Source of the DNA: Gaiellasilicea sp963794385
GTDB taxonomy: Bacteria > Actinomycetota > Thermoleophilia > Gaiellales > Gaiellaceae
DNA length: 64,000 nucleotides
Assembly: GCA_963794385.1 (NCBI GenBank)
Contig: CAWCDT010000010.1
Span: 186,001-250,000 of the forward strand
Reading direction: 5' to 3'
Shown: in pieces, positions 26,566-36,192 of the stretch
How positions within the stretch are numbered: the first letter of the stretch is position 1
Layout: each line of letters begins with the position of its first letter
Translations under genes and position numbers: made by a program
The notes under the pieces: model-generated
What the model was told of the DNA's origin: nothing
Databases searched by the model: none
What the model saw: the letters and a program-made list of their open reading frames with translations, nothing else

Positions 26566-27307
26566 CGCGTCCCGAGCCGTCGCACTCGACGAGCGCGCCC
26601 TCGATCCGGACCCCGCCCTCGGCGGTCTCGAACCGGACCGGCATCCCGGTGCGCATCCGGTAGATCGCCTGGTCGGCCTTGACGCCGATCACGGAGTCGT
26701 GCGGTCCCGTCATGCCGACGTCGGTGATCGCCGCCGTGCCGCCGGGCAGGACGCGCGCGTCGGACGTCTGCACATGGGTGTGCGTGCCGAGCACGGCGGT
26801 CACGCGACCGTCGAGCCAGCGCGCGAGCGCCACCTTCTCGCTCGTCGCCTCGGCGTGGACATCGACGACGATTACTGCCGCCTGGCTCCGCGCCTCCTCG
26901 ACGAGTTGGTCGACGACCTCGAACATCGAGACGGCCGGCTCGAGGAAGAGCGAGCCGAGCACGTTGAGCACCGCCACCGGCGTCCCGTCCTCGGCTTCCG
27001 CGACCGTGAGGCCGCGCCCCGGCGCGGAGGCGGAGAAGTTGGCCGGCCTGATGACGCGTTCGGCCTTGGCAAGGTAGGAGTCGATCCCGGCGCGTCGCCA
27101 GGTGTGGTTGCCGAGCGTGATCACGTCCGCGCCGGCGGCGAGGAGCCGCTCGGCCAGCTTGGCGGTGATGCCGAGCCCGTCCGCGGCGTTCTCGCCGTTG
27201 AGGACGCAGAACGAGGCACCCAGCTCGTCGCGCAACGGCCGCAGGCGCTCCTCGACCGCCCGCCTTCCGGGAGCGCCGACGACATCGCCGATGAAGAGCA
27301 GTTTCAG
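26528..27307 (-). CDS. ymdB: YmdB family metallophosphoesterase
   Basis: A two-metal phosphoesterase of about 259 residues, like B. subtilis YmdB (2',3'-cyclic nucleotide phosphodiesterase). Motifs: FIGDVVGAPGRRAVEERL, CVLNGENAADGLGI, VITLGNHTWRR, VVDVHAEATSEKVALARWLD and AVLGTHTHVQTSDARVLPGG. The conserved N-terminus KLLFIGDVVG is reached only from a CTG at 27307, overlapping the stop of the upstream LytM-like gene. The next usable start (TTG 27235) would delete the first metal motif. So either CTG is the start or there is a base error. Confidence 0.82.
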   Translation of the reverse strand: MKLLFIGDVVGAPGRRAVEERLRPLRDELGASFCVLNGENAADGLGITAKLAERLLAAGADVITLGNHTWRRAGIDSYLAKAERVIRPANFSASAPGRGLTVAEAEDGTPVAVLNVLGSLFLEPAVSMFEVVDQLVEEARSQAAVIVVDVHAEATSEKVALARWLDGRVTAVLGTHTHVQTSDARVLPGGTAAITDVGMTGPHDSVIGVKADQAIYRMRTGMPVRFETAEGGVRIEGALVECDGSGRATAIEPLRVPYP

Positions 27308-28107
27308 CGAACCGAGAGCACGGCGGCCGGTCGCACCGACAGGGACACGTTGTTGCCCTTGTCCTGCGTGTAGCGCGCAAGTGCCTGGCGCTCGACGCGG
27401 CTCAGGTCGACGACGACGCCGACCTTCGAGCGCGCCTTCGAGACGGCCGAGCCGACCGTGAGGGCGGGGTCGGCCCGCAGGTGGGTCAGGGAGACGACCA
27501 CGGAGGGCGCAGTGTGCGGCCGGATGTCGATCCGGGCGCCGGACGTCCGGTTTGAGAGCACGAAGTCGGTGATCCCGACGACGGTCCCGTCGACAGGCGA
27601 GTAGACGTCCGTGCCGGGTGAGGCGCCGACGGCGAGCGCCGAGGTGCCGGGCCCGCCGCGGCCCTGCAGCTGGTACCAGACGAGGCGGTTCTCCTTGTCT
27701 CCGACGAGCCGGTGCCAGATGCGCGCGAAGAGGCCGGCGTTCCCCTGCCTGCCGACGGGGTCGAGCGCCAGAGAACCGTCGCCCGCGTTGTGGTACCCGA
27801 TCGCCGTCACGGCCGTCTGGGCGACGGGGAGCTGGAGCTGCACCGCTCCGGCCGTCGCGACGATCTGTGGCAGCGGCTGGCCGCCCGGCAGCACGTTGGC
27901 GGCCGCGAGCGGCTGGGTGGCGACCGGTGCCGAGCTCCAGGTGCCGAACGCGGTCACGAGCAGGGTAAGCACGACGACCGCCGAAAAGAGGGCGGCGAGG
28001 ACGAAACGGGCGGCGTGGCGCTCGGGGTGTCGGCGACGAGCCCGGGCGCGCCGCAGCTCTCTCGGGGCACGCGGCTGCACGGCGTACCGGGGTCGGGCCG
28101 AAGCCAT
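27304..28107 (-). CDS. Membrane-anchored LytM/M23-like protein, degenerate
   Basis: A 267-residue protein. It has a basic cytoplasmic N-terminus, one membrane segment (RFVLAALFSAVVVLTLLVTA) and an extracellular domain resembling peptidase M23: ASPGTDVYSPVDGTVVGITD and SVVVSLTHLRADPALTVGSA. The zinc-ligand pattern of active M23 enzymes (HxxxD and HxH) is incomplete: the first histidine is absent before GTDVYSP, and only THL remains of the HxH. It is more likely a non-catalytic regulator like EnvC than an active hydrolase. ATG at 28107; its stop overlaps the likely ymdB start. Confidence 0.65.
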   Translation of the reverse strand: MASARPRYAVQPRAPRELRRARARRRHPERHAARFVLAALFSAVVVLTLLVTAFGTWSSAPVATQPLAAANVLPGGQPLPQIVATAGAVQLQLPVAQTAVTAIGYHNAGDGSLALDPVGRQGNAGLFARIWHRLVGDKENRLVWYQLQGRGGPGTSALAVGASPGTDVYSPVDGTVVGITDFVLSNRTSGARIDIRPHTAPSVVVSLTHLRADPALTVGSAVSKARSKVGVVVDLSRVERQALARYTQDKGNNVSLSVRPAAVLSVR

Positions 28108-28185
28108 GCGCGGCACGATAGCCGAGCCTGCTGTCGCCTTGCCCCGCGCAGGAGCCCTCTCAGTCGCACGGATACCATCGACCGC

Positions 28186-29377
28186 ATGGCTGACGGACGG
28201 CCGACGATCCAGATTCCGCGCTGGATTCAGCTGGCCGGTCTGCCCGCGCTCCTGCTGCTTGACTTGGGCGCTGGCGAGCACGCTCGGCCACGCGATCTTT
28301 CTCTTCCTGACCGGATCGGTGATCGCGTTCCTACTCAACCCGGTCGTCCGGGCCGTGAAACGCGGCCGGACGCCGCGTGGGCTCGCCGTCGCCCTCGTGT
28401 ACACGGCGTTCGCGGCCGTGGTCGTGATCGGGCTGATCGCCCTCGTCACCGTCGTCGTCGACCAGGCGCGCTCGGCCGCCGACCGGGCCGACACGTACCT
28501 GACCGAGGAGTCCGGCGAGACGGGGCTGACGGGTGCCGAGGTCGACGTCGAGCGACTCCAGGGCTGGCTCGACGACAGGGGGCTCGACCGGATTCAGATC
28601 CGCGAGCAGGCCACGGACTGGCTCGAGACGCTTTCCGGAGAGGAGATCTCGGGTTACACGCAGGATCTGATCTCGTTCGCCCAGGGTGCGGCGTTCGGCG
28701 TGATCCAGCTGCTCTTCTCGCTGATCCTGATCGTCGTCATCTCGGTCTACATGCTGCTCGACATGGATCGGCTCGAGCGCGCGATCGACCGCCGCTTCCC
28801 GCCGCACGGCGGGCCGCCGCTGACGCTCCGGATCGAGTCGGCGCTCGCCGGTTACGTGCGCGGCCAGGTGCTGCTGTCGACGATCATCGGCACCAGTGCG
28901 GGCATCGGCATGTGGCTGCTCGGGGCGCTCGACCTCGTTCCCGGTGCCGAGCAGTACGCGCTCCTCTTCGGGATCTGGACGGCGGTGATCGAGGTCATCC
29001 CGTACATCGGCCCCTGGCTCTCGGCCGTACCGCCAGCGATCTACGCGCTCGTCGTCGAGCCGATCTCGGTCCTCTGGGTGGCGGCGCTCTTCGTGTTCAT
29101 TTATCAGGTCGAGGGGCACGTGGTCGTGCCGAACGTGATGGCGAATGCGCTTCGGCTGCACCCGTTGCTCGTCATCTTCGGGCTGCTCGCGGGCGCGGAG
29201 CTGTACGGGATCGCAGGCATCCTCGTCGCGCTGCCGACGCTGGCCGCGCTGCGCGCAATCTGGGAGTTCTTCGGTGAGCGCCTGACGCTCGAGCCGTGGG
29301 GCGAGGGTGGGGCGCCCGTGCCGGTCGAGGTGGAGGTCGAGCAGCCCAAGGCGCCTGACGTAACCTTGGTCAAGTGA
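28186..29377 (+). CDS. AI-2E family transporter, one frame break
   Basis: A permease of about 396 residues in the AI-2E/UPF0118 family. ATG at 28186 (ADGRPTIQIPRWIQLAGLPA), then a one-base shift near 28262, then TWALASTLGHAIFLFLTGSV. It continues with FLLNPVVRAVKRGRTPRGLA, a soluble domain, and C-terminal helices with IWTAVIEVIPYIGPWLSAVP and VEGHVVVPNVMANALRLHPL, the family signature. The break is before the second half of the first membrane helix and is probably a base error. Family members export varied small molecules or ions; the substrate is not evident. Its stop overlaps the hemB GTG. Confidence 0.85.
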
Positions 29378-30321
29378 GCGCCTTTCCGGCCACGCGCCTG
29401 CGCAGGCTGCGCCGCACCGACGCCCTCCGGGGGCTCGTCCGCGAGACGCGGCTCGACCTCGACGACTTCGTGATGCCGCTCTTCGTCGGGCCGTCCACCG
29501 TGAGGAACGAGGAGCTGCCGGCGATGAGCCGGTTCTCGATCGAGGATCTCGTCGCCGAGGCCGCGGAGCTCGCGCGGCTCGGCGTGAAGGCGGTTCTCCT
29601 CTTCGGCGTGCCCGAGGAGAAGGACGACGAGGGCTCGGGCGCCTGGGACGAAGACGGGATCGTCCAGTGCGCGCTGCGGGCGCTGCGGGCCGAGCTGCCC
29701 GGGCTCGTGCTCGTCACCGACGTCTGTCTCTGCGAGTACACCGCGCACGGCCACTGCGGCGTCGTCCGCGACGGCGAGGTGGCGAACGACGAGACGCTCG
29801 AGCTGCTCGCGCGCACGGCGGTCAGCCACGTGGACGCAGGGGCGGACGCCGTCGCGCCGAGCGACATGATGGACGGCCGCGTGGGCGCGATCCGCGAGGT
29901 GCTGCCCGAGACGCCGATCGTCTCCTACGCCGCGAAGTACGCGTCGGCGTTCTACGGCCCGTTCCGGGAGGTGGCCGAGTCCGCGCCTGCCTTCGGCGAC
30001 CGGCGCGGCTACCAGATGGATCCCGCGAACGTGCGTGAGGCGCTGCGCGAGTGCGAGCTCGACCTCGCCGAGGGCGCAGACGTGTTGATGGTGAAGCCGG
30101 CGCTGCCGTACCTCGACGTGATCCGCGCCGTCCGCGAGCGCTTCGACTGCCCCGTCGCCGCGTACAACGTCTCCGGGGAGTACGCGCTCGTGAAGGCGGC
30201 CGCCGCGGCCGGGCATCTCGACGAGCGCGCGGCGGCGCTCGAGTCCCTCACCGCGATCAAGCGCGCCGGCGCCGACCTGGTCTGCTCGTACTGGACGAAG
30301 GACCTCGCCGAGTGGCTCTGA
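29374..30321 (+). CDS. hemB: Delta-aminolevulinic acid dehydratase (porphobilinogen synthase)
   Basis: A 315-residue HemB, condensing two 5-aminolevulinate to porphobilinogen. The zinc-type metal site is visible as DVCLCEYTAHGHCGVV (three cysteines). Schiff-base lysines lie in SYAAKYASAFYGPFRE and VLMVKPALPYLDVI. Also GYQMDPANVREALRE and YNVSGEYALVKAAA. GTG at 29374 overlaps the upstream transporter stop. hemL follows immediately, making a heme-biosynthesis pair. Confidence 0.96.
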   Translation: MSAFPATRLRRLRRTDALRGLVRETRLDLDDFVMPLFVGPSTVRNEELPAMSRFSIEDLVAEAAELARLGVKAVLLFGVPEEKDDEGSGAWDEDGIVQCALRALRAELPGLVLVTDVCLCEYTAHGHCGVVRDGEVANDETLELLARTAVSHVDAGADAVAPSDMMDGRVGAIREVLPETPIVSYAAKYASAFYGPFREVAESAPAFGDRRGYQMDPANVREALRECELDLAEGADVLMVKPALPYLDVIRAVRERFDCPVAAYNVSGEYALVKAAAAAGHLDERAAALESLTAIKRAGADLVCSYWTKDLAEWL

Positions 30322-31576
30322 GGCAGCGTTCGGACGCTCGTCGCGTCGGGCCGAGCAGCTGATCCCGGGCGGAGTCAACTCGCCGGTGCGCGCGATGCGT
30401 TCGGTCGGTCGCGACGAGCCCGTCTTCATCCGCAGCGGCAAGGGCTCGACGATCGTCGACGTCGACGGCAACCCGTACGTGGACTGGGTGATGAGCTGGG
30501 GGCCGCTCATCTTCGGCCACGCCGACGAGGAGACGCTCGCCGCGATCGCGGACGCAGCCCAGCTCGGCACGAGCTTCGGGGCGCCGACCGAGGCCGAGGT
30601 GGAGCTGGCGGCGGAGATCGTCGACGCGGTCCCCTCCGTCGAGATGGTGCGCCTCGTCTCCTCCGGCACGGAGGCCGCGATGAGCGCGGTGCGACTGGCC
30701 CGCGGCTTCACCCGCCGCGACCGGATCCTGAAATTCTCAGGCTGCTACCACGGCCACGCCGACGGGCTCCTGGCGAGCGCAGGCTCCGGCCTCGCGACCC
30801 TCGGAATCCCGTCGAGCCCGGGCGTCCCCTCCGGGACGACGGGGGACACGATCGTGACGGCCTACAACGACGTCGACGCGACCGCGGCCGCCGTCGAGCG
30901 CTACGGCGAAGGGCTGGCGGCGATCATCGTCGAGCCCGTCGCCGGGAACATGGGCGTCGTGCCGCCCGCGCCGGGCTTCCTCGAGGCCCTACGTGCGCTC
31001 GCCGACGCCTCCGGCGCGCTGCTCCTCTTCGACGAGGTCATCACCGGCTTCCGCGTCGCGCGCGGCGGTGCGCAGGAGCGCCTCGGCGTGCTGCCCGACC
31101 TGACCGTCCTCGGCAAGATCGTCGGCGGCGGCCTGCCGTTGGCGGCGTTCGGTGGTCGCGCCGACGTGATGGAGCGCCTGGCCCCGGCCGGCGACGTCTA
31201 CCAGGCCGGCACGCTCTCGGGGAACCCGCTCGCGACCGCCGCCGGCATCAGCGTGCTCCGCCGTCTGCGCGATCCCGCCGTCTACGACGAGCTCGAGCGG
31301 AAGGGCGCGCGGCTCGAGGAGGGGTTGAAGCCGTTCGGGCGCGTGCACCGGGTCGGCGCGATGGCGACGCTGTTCATGGCCCGGCGTGGGATCCGCAACT
31401 TCGCGGACGCGCAGGCGTGCGACACGGAGCGCTACGGCGCCCTCTTCCGGCACCTGCTCGAGCGCGGGATCTACGTCGCGCCCTCGCAGTTCGAGTGCCT
31501 GTTCGTCTCGCTCGCCCACTCAGACGAGGACATCGACCGCACGACCGAAGCCGTTGCCGACTTCTTCAACGATTGA
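30320..31576 (+). CDS. hemL: Glutamate-1-semialdehyde 2,1-aminomutase
   Basis: HemL of about 415 residues, making 5-aminolevulinate from glutamate-1-semialdehyde. The N-terminal hallmark RRAEQLIPGGVNSPVRAM is present. PLP-site motifs: SSGTEAAMSAVRLARGF, CYHGHADGLLASAGSG, LLLFDEVITGFRVARGGAQE, and the lysine in LTVLGKIVGGGLPLAAFGG. No ATG, GTG or TTG lies in frame before the hallmark. The GTG at 30386 is inside it and too late; a GTG at 30312, overlapping the hemB end, is in a neighbouring frame. A small indel near 30350 is therefore likely. The left boundary given here is approximate. Confidence 0.9.
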   Translation, partial: EAAFGRSSRRAEQLIPGGVNSPVRAMRSVGRDEPVFIRSGKGSTIVDVDGNPYVDWVMSWGPLIFGHADEETLAAIADAAQLGTSFGAPTEAEVELAAEIVDAVPSVEMVRLVSSGTEAAMSAVRLARGFTRRDRILKFSGCYHGHADGLLASAGSGLATLGIPSSPGVPSGTTGDTIVTAYNDVDATAAAVERYGEGLAAIIVEPVAGNMGVVPPAPGFLEALRALADASGALLLFDEVITGFRVARGGAQERLGVLPDLTVLGKIVGGGLPLAAFGGRADVMERLAPAGDVYQAGTLSGNPLATAAGISVLRRLRDPAVYDELERKGARLEEGLKPFGRVHRVGAMATLFMARRGIRNFADAQACDTERYGALFRHLLERGIYVAPSQFECLFVSLAHSDEDIDRTTEAVADFFND

Positions 31577-32010
31577 CCTCTGGGACCGGCTGGCCACGGA
31601 GGCGGCCGCCGAGAGTCCGCTCTGGGGCGATGCGCTGCGTGCCGATCCTGAGCGTGAGGGCGTCTTCGGCCCGCTCGTGCCGGAGCGGTTCGCCCTCGGC
31701 CTCGAAACGATCTACGAGGGGTATCTCGTGCACTACGGCCGTCCGCGCCTGTTTGCGCCGGCGGACGACGAGACGGCCCTCTTGCTCGGCGACTACCTCT
31801 ACGCGCACGGTCTCGTCCGGATCGCCGCAACCGGGGAGCTCGACGCGGTGGCGGCGCTCGCGGAGCTGATCTCGACGTGCGCCCACCTGCGCGCCGAGCA
31901 GGCTCGGCGACGGCGACGCGTGGCTCGAAGCGGTGCGCCGGCTCGGCGGGTCACCGAGGGCCGACGAGACGGGGCTCGCGCTCGCTGCGCATGCCCGGCG
32001 AGTGGGGTAA
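31572..32010 (+). CDS. Hypothetical protein downstream of hemL, one frame break
   Basis: About 145 residues, not recognised. It starts right at the hemL stop as DLWDRLATEAAAESPLWGDA and continues with VPERFALGLETIYEGYLVHY, DETALLLGDYLYAHGLVRIA and AVAALAELISTCAHLRAEQ. After a shift near 31905 it reads GDGDAWLEAVRRLGGSPRAD and ends HARRVG then TAA at 32008. Helical and acidic, with no membrane segment. The only start at the natural N-terminus is ATT at 31572, so the start is unresolved. Position suggests a role alongside heme synthesis. Confidence 0.55.
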
Positions 32011-32019
32011 GCTCGCGCC

Positions 32020-32160
32020 ATGACTGCGTGGCTGCTCGCCAACGCTGCCGAGGAGGGGCGCCGCGTGATCACGGGCATGTTGATCACCGGGCTCGTCTTC
32101 ATCGCCGTGATCGCGCTGGGCGAGACCTCCCGCGCACTCCGCCACCGGCGCGAACGCTAG
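32020..32160 (+). CDS. 46-residue single-pass membrane protein
   Basis: A short ORF beginning ATG at 32020 (TAWLLANAAEEGRRVITGML) with one hydrophobic segment, ITGLVFIAVIALGE, and a basic tail ALRHRRER before TAG at 32158. It lies nine bases after the upstream hypothetical gene, in the hem operon. The composition and clean membrane segment favour a real small protein. No function known. Confidence 0.55.
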   Translation: MTAWLLANAAEEGRRVITGMLITGLVFIAVIALGETSRALRHRRER

Positions 32161-32341
32161 GCCCGCGCAGAGTCGCGTCGATGCTCGCCTCGTCGTGGCG
32201 GCGGGCGGCGTGGTAGAGGCGTTCACGAACCTCGGACTCGGTCAGGGCCAGCCGTTGGAGGTACCCGTGCGCCTCGAGCCATCCGATCGTCCGCTGGTCG
32301 AGTCCCAAGCCCTCGGCCATTCGCCGTGGCTCTGGAAGCAT
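32099..32341 (-). CDS. Small hypothetical protein
   Basis: 80 residues from ATG 32341: PEPRRMAEGLGLDQRTIGWL, then EAHGYLQRLALTESEVRERL and YHAARRHDEASIDATLRG, then an Arg-rich tail antisense to the small membrane protein. Amphipathic helices and codon use look real up to about residue 60; the tail may not be. It follows the next gene (32349-32546) on the same strand at seven bases. Confidence 0.35.
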   Translation of the reverse strand: MLPEPRRMAEGLGLDQRTIGWLEAHGYLQRLALTESEVRERLYHAARRHDEASIDATLRGPSVRAGGGVRGRSRPARSRR

Positions 32342-32348
32342 CGCCGCT

Positions 32349-32546
32349 CTAGCTCTCGAGCCGTCGGAGACGGAGGTGGCTGGCGCCGAGCGCGAGGCCG
32401 GCCCTCAGTCTCAGCCGCAGCCAGCGGCGGTGCCGGCGGGTGTCGCGGATTTCGCGCGCGAGCCGCTCTGCGTCAGCCTCGCGCAGACGTTGTTCGTGCC
32501 GCTCCCGGGTGAGGAGGCGGAGCGAGTCCGGGTCGTATGGGTGCAC
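32349..32546 (-). CDS. Small basic hypothetical protein
   Basis: 65 residues from GTG 32546: HPYDPDSLRLLTRERHEQRL, then READAERLAREIRDTRRHRR, then an Arg/Leu-rich end. This helical basic type is common as short unnamed actinobacterial proteins. The 270 bases upstream of it (32547-32819) hold no convincing gene; I see only a short TCAGA-ACG-TCTGA dyad near 32783 there. Confidence 0.4.
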   Translation of the reverse strand: MHPYDPDSLRLLTRERHEQRLREADAERLAREIRDTRRHRRWLRLRLRAGLALGASHLRLRRLES

Positions 32547-32819
32547 TTGTCCCTCCGTTCACGTCGTCTCGCTGATCGCTTCGTTCTCGCGTATCAGCTC
32601 GTCATCGATCGAGCGTCGGTGGTCAGGACCGGATGGTGCGCCGACCCGCTCACAGGTCGCTCATCACACGCTCATCTGGAAAACGCTGTCGCTCCCCCTT
32701 ACCGCCGCGCGGAAGGAACGTCTCGACGAGGTCGCTCGGCATGCCTTCGACGCTACGACGGCACGCGAGCGGAGGAAAGTGTCAGAACGTCTGAACTTTG
32801 CTCTGGTGGCGCTCGGTCT

Positions 32820-35583
32820 TTACTTCATCCTGCGCGCGAGCTCAGTTCGCGAGTGAATGCCAAGCTTGGCGTAGATGTGGCTCAGGTGGCTCGCGACCGT
32901 CCGCTCGCCGAGAAAGAGCGCGGCGGCGACCTCCCGATTCGTCCGCCCCTCAACGACGAGATCCGCGACGCGGAGCTCGGCCGGCGTCAAGCCCTCCACG
33001 TGCGTGCGCCCGCCGATGTGCCCGAGCTCGGCGCGAGCCTAGTCCGCCCAGCTCGCCGCCCCGAGCTCCTCGAAGCCGGCGAGCGCCGCCTCGATCGCTT
33101 CGCGGGTTGCGCGCTTTTGTCGTGCCCGCCTCCTGACGGACGCCGAGCGCGAGCAGCGTCCGGGAGTGCTCGAAGGGGTAGTCGCTGCGGGCGTGGTGGG
33201 CGAGCGCCTCGTCGAACGCGGCGAACGAGCCCTCGAAGTCGCCGCGCGCGGCGTGAAGAAGTGCCCGGCAGCGCGCGAGGATGGCGATCGCCCATACTCG
33301 GTCGAGGGTCCTCGCTCGCTCCTCCCATGGGGCGAGCCGCTGCTCGGCCTCGTCGAGCTCGCCCACTGCGATCAATGCCTCGAGCGTGTCCGCGAGGTCG
33401 AATCGATGGCCAGGCTCGAAGTAGCCGAGCTCGTCGAAGATCCTCCACGCCGGGCGGAGATGCCCGAGCGCCGCCACTGCGTCGCCGGTGGACAGCTGCA
33501 GGAACCCGAGCAGCCAGAGGTAATGCGCTTCGGAGACGTAGCTGCCGAGTCTCTTCGCGCGCGCCAGCGCGTCTTCTGTGCGGGCGTGGGTGTCGAGCTC
33601 TCCCCGGTAGGCGGCGACGCGGACGGCGCTCATCTCGCAGACCGGCAGCTCCCCCTCCGCCCCCGTCTGCGCAGCGAGGGAGAGCAGCTCGTCCGCGTAT
33701 CGAGCCGCGAGCTCCCAGTTCCCCGCCCGCCACTCGAGCAGACTCAGCCAGTGGAGAGAGTGCATCTCTTCGACAGAGTCGCGTGCCCGCATCGCGTCGC
33801 GGTAGGCGTGTAGGTGTTCCCGCGCCCGCTCGAGATCGTCGCCCGCCCAGGCAAGCTGGTGACCCGCCGTCCATGTCGCCTCCCAGAGCGACCCGGCGAG
33901 GGAGCGCTCCACCGCCAGAGCTTCCTCCATCTCCGCCCGCGGCACGCCGCGACCGGCGAGGAAGTGCATCAGGCCAAATTGGCTGAGCGCCTTGCACGTC
34001 AGCTCCGGGTTCACTGCGCGAGTGGCAGCCGCGATGGCGAGCTCAGCGTGCTCGAGCCCGCGCTCGACCGACCCACTCTCGACGAACCGCATCCGGTTTG
34101 CCAGCCCGAGATGGACCCTGGCTTCGAGCGCTGCGTCGCCCTGCGCCTCGGCGAGCGCGCTCTGGAGGAGCTGGAGGGCCTGGCTTTGCCCATGGACGGC
34201 GCCGACCGCATTTGAGAGCTGAGCGAGGACGGCAGCACGGTAGGACCCCGGGTGGGGTGGCGGTGCGCGCGTGCTCGAGCAGGGCGATCGCGTGAGCGGG
34301 ATCGCCGGACCCCATCAGCCGCTCGGCGGTGAGCAGCGTCCGCCGGTGCACGCCCTCGACGTCGGAGGCGGGCGTGAGCCGGAGCGCCTGCTCGGCGAGC
34401 TCGGCGGCGGTGGCGGTCGCGCCGCGCACGTGTGCCGTCCGCGCGCTTCGTCGAGGATCGAGGCGACGTCGCTGTCGGGCTCGGACGCGGCGAGCGCGAG
34501 ATGGCGGGCTCGTTCCTCGGCCGACAGGACGATGTGGGCCAGCCGCGCGTGCAGCGACCGGCGGTCGGCAGGCGTCTGGTGGGTCGTGACCGCCGTGCCC
34601 AGCAGCGGGTGCGTGAAGCGGACGCGCTCCCTGTCGAGCTCGAGGATGCGCGCCTGGAGCGCCGCGGCGAGCCCCGCCTCGAAGCCAGCGCCGACCGCCG
34701 CCTCCACGAGCTCGACCGTCGGTCTGGCGAGCGCCGCGACGGCATGCACGACCTCGAGCGCCGCCGCGCCTAACACTTCGATTCGCTCGTAGAGGAGCCT
34801 GTCGAGGTCAGCCGGGATGGGGAGCTCGTCGCCGGGGGCGAGGCTGCCGCCTCTGCGTTGGAGCGCGGAGGCGAGCTCGAGCGCGAAGAACGGGTTGCCG
34901 CGCGAGGTCTCCCAGAGGCGGATCAGCGTCGGCCGCGCGAAGTGTGCCCCAAGGCGGGTGTGCAGCAGCTCGTGGGTCGCCCCGAGGCTCAGGCCGCCGA
35001 CGTCGATTCTCTCCAGCCGGTTCTCCGGGACTGCGTGGCGAAGCCACTCCGGCACGTCGCCGCGGATTGCCAGCAGCGTTGCGACGGGCACGCCGTCGAG
35101 GCGGGCGAGTGCGTGGCGGAGGACCGCGAGCGACACCGCGTCGAGCCACTGGACATCGTCGACCGCGAGACAGAGCGGGCCGTCGCGTGCGAGCAGCCGC
35201 AGCGCACCGAGGAAGGAGCGGCCACGACTCGCTCGTCGGCGTGGGTTTCCGACTCGCCGAGCAGCGGCGGCCTCGAGCGCCCGCCGCTGGATCGGCGGCA
35301 GCTCGGGTAAGAGATCTCCGGCGGCGCTTCCGAGGAGGTCGGTCAAACCAACGAACGAGAACTGGGTCTCCGCACCCGAAGGCCGAGCAGACAGGACTCG
35401 GTAGCCCCGGGCGGCGGCGCCGTCGAGGCCGGCCAGCCACAGCGTCGTCTTTCCGATGCCCGGTTCGCCGGGCAGTACGGCGGCGGCGGGAAGAAGCTCG
35501 GTGCCGTCGAGCAACCGGAGGATCCTTTCGACCTCCTGTTCCCTGCCGAGAAGCCGAGGAGCTTCGACGGGCACGTCTTCCAT
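32820..35583 (-). pseudogene. LAL-type LuxR family ATPase regulator, multiply broken
   Basis: A large MalT/LAL-type regulator of about 920 residues if repaired. The AAA/STAND ATPase part starts at ATG 35583: VEAPRLLGREQEVERIL, Walker A PGEPGIGKTTL and Walker B LCLAVDDVQWLDAVSLA. A TPR-rich middle follows (for example GHQLAWAGDDLERAREHLHA). The C-terminal LuxR HTH (about 32830-33000) reads LTPAELRVADLVVEGRTNRE and LGERTVASHLSHIYAKLG. Frame shifts occur near 34425, 34245 and 33125. In addition, an in-frame amber codon (33039-33041) stands where the family has Gln in WADQARAEL, cutting off the HTH. The nonsense codon makes true decay more likely here than in other broken genes. Confidence 0.75.
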
Positions 35584-35760
35584 TGTGCGCCTTGCAACGA
35601 GCGATATGGCTGTGCTGGAAGCGAGCCGCTCCATCTTGCAGCGCGCAGCGCCCACGTGGAGAATCCTCCGCACCCGTGCGAAGGCTCCAAAGTCACGGCG
35701 TCCGCCACATCACACGTGGGCGCCTCGCGCGATGAGACCCCGGCGACGGCGAAGATCAGC

Positions 35761-36192
35761 GTGAAACAGCAGCTCCGGACGCTCGAGCAAGAGCCTGTCG
35801 ACATCGCCGACTCGCGGCTGCCGCCGCCGATCCTCAGCTACGTCGGCGGCAGTCGCTGGCGCCTGGAGGCGGACTATCCGTACCGGGATGCCGAGACGAC
35901 GATCACGGTCCCGCAAGGATTCGAGTTCGACCTCTCATCCGTGCCGCGTCTCCTCTGGTGGCTGATCGCGCCGTTCGAGCTCTCGGTCGCGGCGCCGCTC
36001 CTGCACGACTTCCTCTACTTCCACGGCGGCAGGCCGCCCGCGGGTGTCGTCGTCCCGCACCGCATCTACAACCGCGCCGAGGTGGACGCGATGTTCCGAG
36101 GGATCATGCGGAAGGAGGGCGTCTCGGCCTGGCGTCGGGCGCTCGGCTATCTCGCGGTGCGCACCTTCGGCAGCGGCTCCTGGCGCAGCTAG
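35761..36192 (+). CDS. DUF1353 family protein
   Basis: A 143-residue protein with the DUF1353 core: ITVPQGFEFDLSSVPRLLWW, LIAPFELSVAAPLLHDFLYF, HGGRPPAGVVVPHRIYNRAE and VDAMFRGIMRKEGVSAWRRA. The conserved His-Asp (LLHDFLY) and Asp (AEVDAMF) recall phage-encoded DUF1353 proteins, whose role is unknown. I chose the GTG at 35761 (KQQLRTLEQEPVDIAD); the frame is open further upstream, but that part is low in conserved features. Its stop is inside the left end of an inverted-repeat element. Confidence 0.7.
   Translation: MKQQLRTLEQEPVDIADSRLPPPILSYVGGSRWRLEADYPYRDAETTITVPQGFEFDLSSVPRLLWWLIAPFELSVAAPLLHDFLYFHGGRPPAGVVVPHRIYNRAEVDAMFRGIMRKEGVSAWRRALGYLAVRTFGSGSWRS

Noticed and set aside
32376..33986. 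Long plus-strand open frame over the LuxR gene
   Set aside because: Arg/Pro-rich translation typical of the antisense of a GC-rich gene; the minus strand carries clear TPR and HTH motifs.
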